Assembly: GCA_023488925.1 (NCBI GenBank)
Contig: JAMDDA010000094.1
Coordinates: 1-7,805, forward strand
Direction of reading: 5' to 3'
Length of the DNA: 7,805 bases
From: Actinomycetota bacterium
GTDB lineage: Bacteria; Actinomycetota; Thermoleophilia; RBG-16-64-13
The notes under the pieces are model-generated. The model made no database searches, had not been told where the DNA came from, and saw only the letters and a list, made by a program, of their open reading frames with translations. Numbering within the stretch: the stretch's first letter is position 1; each line of letters starts with the position of its first letter. Below, one piece after another: positions 6,696-7,805 of this stretch. Position numbers and translations under genes: made by a program.

Positions 6696-7559
6696 ATGCG
6701 GGAGCTCGGGTATGCCGCTCCGTCCGGTCTGGCCGAAGCAGGGCGCATTTTGCTCGAAGTGGAAGGGGCCATGGCCCTCGCCGGCGGGACCGACGTGGTC
6801 GTAGCGCGCCGGCTGGGCAAGATCGCCCCGGCCCTGGTGGTCGATCTCAAACGGATCCCCGGCTTGGACGAGATCCGCGATACCGAGGGGGCGATCGAGA
6901 TCGGGGCTCTGGCCTCGATGACCACGATCAGTCGCTCCTCGCTCGTCGGGGAGTATTTCCCCGCTCTGGCCACGGCCGCCGGGGTGATGGGCTGCTGGCA
7001 GGTGCGCAACCTGGCCACGCTGGGCGGCAACCTGTGCAACGCCTCCCCTTCAGCAGAGACCGCGCCTCCTTTGTTGGTGTACGAGGCTGTCGCTTTGATC
7101 GACGGCGCGAACGGTCCGCGGGAGGTGCCGATGGCCGACTTCTTTACCGGACCGGGCACCACGGTCTTGGCCCGGGGCGAGCTTCTCGCCGGCGTGCGCC
7201 TGCCCAAGGAGCCGCAGGGGCTGCGTTCCGCCTACGCCCGGCGCGCCCTCCGGCGCTCCATGGATATCCCCCTGGTGAATACTGCCGTCGCTCTCCGGAT
7301 CGCGGAGGGTGTTGTCGAAGAAGCCCGCCTGGCCCTGGGGGCCGTGGCGCCCGTGCCCTTTCGGGTGAGGCCGGCGGAGGAGGTGTTGGTAGACCGGCGG
7401 CTCGACGGCGCCGCCCTCCGGGCGGCGGCAGAGGCGGCCTGCGCTTCGGCCCGGCCGATCACCGACGTGCGGGCTACGGCCGAGTACCGGTTGGCCATGA
7501 TCGACGTGGTGGTCCGCCGGGCGCTGGCAGAGGTTGCAGAAGAGGAGGTGGCGGCGTGA
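6696..7559 (+). CDS. Molybdenum hydroxylase FAD-binding subunit (xanthine dehydrogenase/CO dehydrogenase medium-subunit type)
   Basis: A 287-residue cytoplasmic flavoprotein that passes electrons from the [2Fe-2S] subunit to FAD and on to an acceptor in three-subunit molybdenum hydroxylases. The two FAD-binding motifs are intact: AGGTD (29-33), followed by the strand LVVDLKRI, and [14 protein letters not shown] (108-121) just after [16 protein letters not shown] (69-78) is a further family block, and the C-terminal third matches the CO dehydrogenase flavoprotein C-terminal domain in layout ([20 protein letters not shown], then [11 protein letters not shown]). Length agrees with XdhB, CoxM and NdhF-like subunits. 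The start is ATG 6696, with ATG 6693 a close alternative. It overlaps the [2Fe-2S] gene by 4 bases (GTGA). Substrate specificity lies in the large molybdopterin subunit, which is outside the window, so purine, nicotinate, CO or aldehyde specificity stays open. Confidence 0.93.
   Translation: MRELGYAAPSGLAEAGRILLEVEGAMALAGGTDVVVARRLGKIAPALVVDLKRIPGLDEIRDTEGAIEIGALASMTTISRSSLVGEYFPALATAAGVMGCWQVRNLATLGGNLCNASPSAETAPPLLVYEAVALIDGANGPREVPMADFFTGPGTTVLARGELLAGVRLPKEPQGLRSAYARRALRRSMDIPLVNTAVALRIAEGVVEEARLALGAVAPVPFRVRPAEEVLVDRRLDGAALRAAAEAACASARPITDVRATAEYRLAMIDVVVRRALAEVAEEEVAA
7543..7550 (+). promoter_or_regulatory. Strong Shine-Dalgarno site for the [2Fe-2S] subunit
   Basis: AGGAGGTG, near-perfect to the 16S rRNA tail, is 5 bases before GTG 7556 and lies in the end of the FAD-subunit gene. 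It supports GTG as the start codon and coupled translation of the two subunits. Confidence 0.75.
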
Positions 7560-7805
7560 ACAAGCGGCTGATCGCCCTCACGGTGAACGGCGACCTGTAT
7601 GAGCTCGCGGTGAGCCCGGCGGACCGCCTCCTGGATGTCATACGCGACCAGGTGGGCCTGACTGGCACCAAAGAGGGTTGCGGCGAGGGCGAGTGCGGAG
7701 CCTGCACGGTCATCATGAACGGGTTGCCGGTCAACGCCTGCCTGGTGCTTGCCCCCCAAGCCGATGGCGCGAGCATCGTGACGATCGAGGGTCTCACGGA
7801 AGACG
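7556..7805 (+). CDS. Molybdenum hydroxylase [2Fe-2S] subunit (3'-truncated by window edge)
   Basis: The first 83 codons of the small iron-sulfur subunit are present; the family is usually about 150-165 residues, so roughly half is seen. The N-terminal plant-ferredoxin-like domain is clear: [20 protein letters not shown] (8-27), then [12 protein letters not shown] with Cys42, Cys47 and Cys50, and Cys62 in VNACL as the fourth ligand of the first [2Fe-2S] cluster. The second, C-terminal cluster domain lies beyond the edge. It takes electrons from the molybdenum cofactor subunit and hands them to the FAD subunit encoded just before it. GTG 7556 overlaps the FAD-subunit stop by 4 bases. The order FAD subunit, [2Fe-2S] subunit predicts that the large catalytic subunit follows next. 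Confidence 0.95.
   Translation, partial: MNKRLIALTVNGDLYELAVSPADRLLDVIRDQVGLTGTKEGCGEGECGACTVIMNGLPVNACLVLAPQADGASIVTIEGLTED

Noticed and set aside
7673..7720. Selenocysteine or in-frame UGA readthrough in the hydroxylase genes
   Set aside because: Selenium in these hydroxylases is a labile, non-selenocysteine ligand in the molybdenum subunit; no in-frame TGA is present within the visible hydroxylase reading frames and the cysteine ligands are encoded by ordinary TGC codons.
1..7805. CRISPR array, tRNA, rRNA, insertion sequence or phage features
   Set aside because: No spaced direct repeats, cloverleaf-like segments, transposase or integrase motifs, or terminal inverted repeats were seen; the sequence is nearly fully occupied by the genes listed.

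Overview
The window is a compact, GC-rich bacterial locus with every convincing gene on the + strand. In order it holds: a possible 3' end of an unidentified upstream gene (1-108, weak); a YqeB/EF2563-family accessory protein of the selenium-dependent molybdenum hydroxylase system (98-937); a complete branched-chain-amino-acid-type (HAAT family) ABC importer, with permeases LivH-like (939-1805) and LivM-like (1798-2799), ATPases LivG-like (2809-3552) and LivF-like (3549-4265), and a substrate-binding lipoprotein (4381-5688); a perfect 15-bp GC hairpin (5707-5741); a carbon-nitrogen hydrolase of the nitrilase superfamily (5774-6640); the FAD subunit of a xanthine dehydrogenase/CO dehydrogenase-type molybdenum hydroxylase (6696-7559); and the start of its [2Fe-2S] subunit (7556 to the window edge). 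The catalytic molybdopterin subunit is not in view and is expected just downstream.

Layout suggests two transcriptional blocks. Block one is yqeB-livHMGF plus the binding protein: one base separates yqeB from livH, livH/livM overlap by 8 bases, livG/livF overlap by 4, and a 115-base gap precedes the binding-protein gene. Block two, after the hairpin, is nitrilase, FAD subunit and [2Fe-2S] subunit, the last two overlapping by 4 bases. Same-strand arrangement and the shared molybdenum-hydroxylase theme at both ends make one catabolic island likely. My reading, which is inference, is that the importer brings in an N-heterocyclic or amide-containing compound (purine, nicotinate-like or similar), the hydroxylase oxidises the ring, YqeB supports maturation of that hydroxylase, and the nitrilase-like enzyme cleaves a C-N bond in an intermediate. 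The substrate cannot be read from the sequence.

Organism: GC-rich codon use, GTG starts beside strong Shine-Dalgarno sites, and a binding lipoprotein with a Gly/Thr/Ala-rich tether after the lipobox cysteine resemble high-GC Gram-positive bacteria or their relatives. YqeB is known mostly from anaerobes or facultative anaerobes. An anaerobic actinobacterial lineage or another GC-rich phylum (for example Chloroflexota or a GC-rich Bacillota) would fit; I cannot settle this from the window. No tRNA, rRNA, CRISPR array, insertion sequence or prophage feature was seen.
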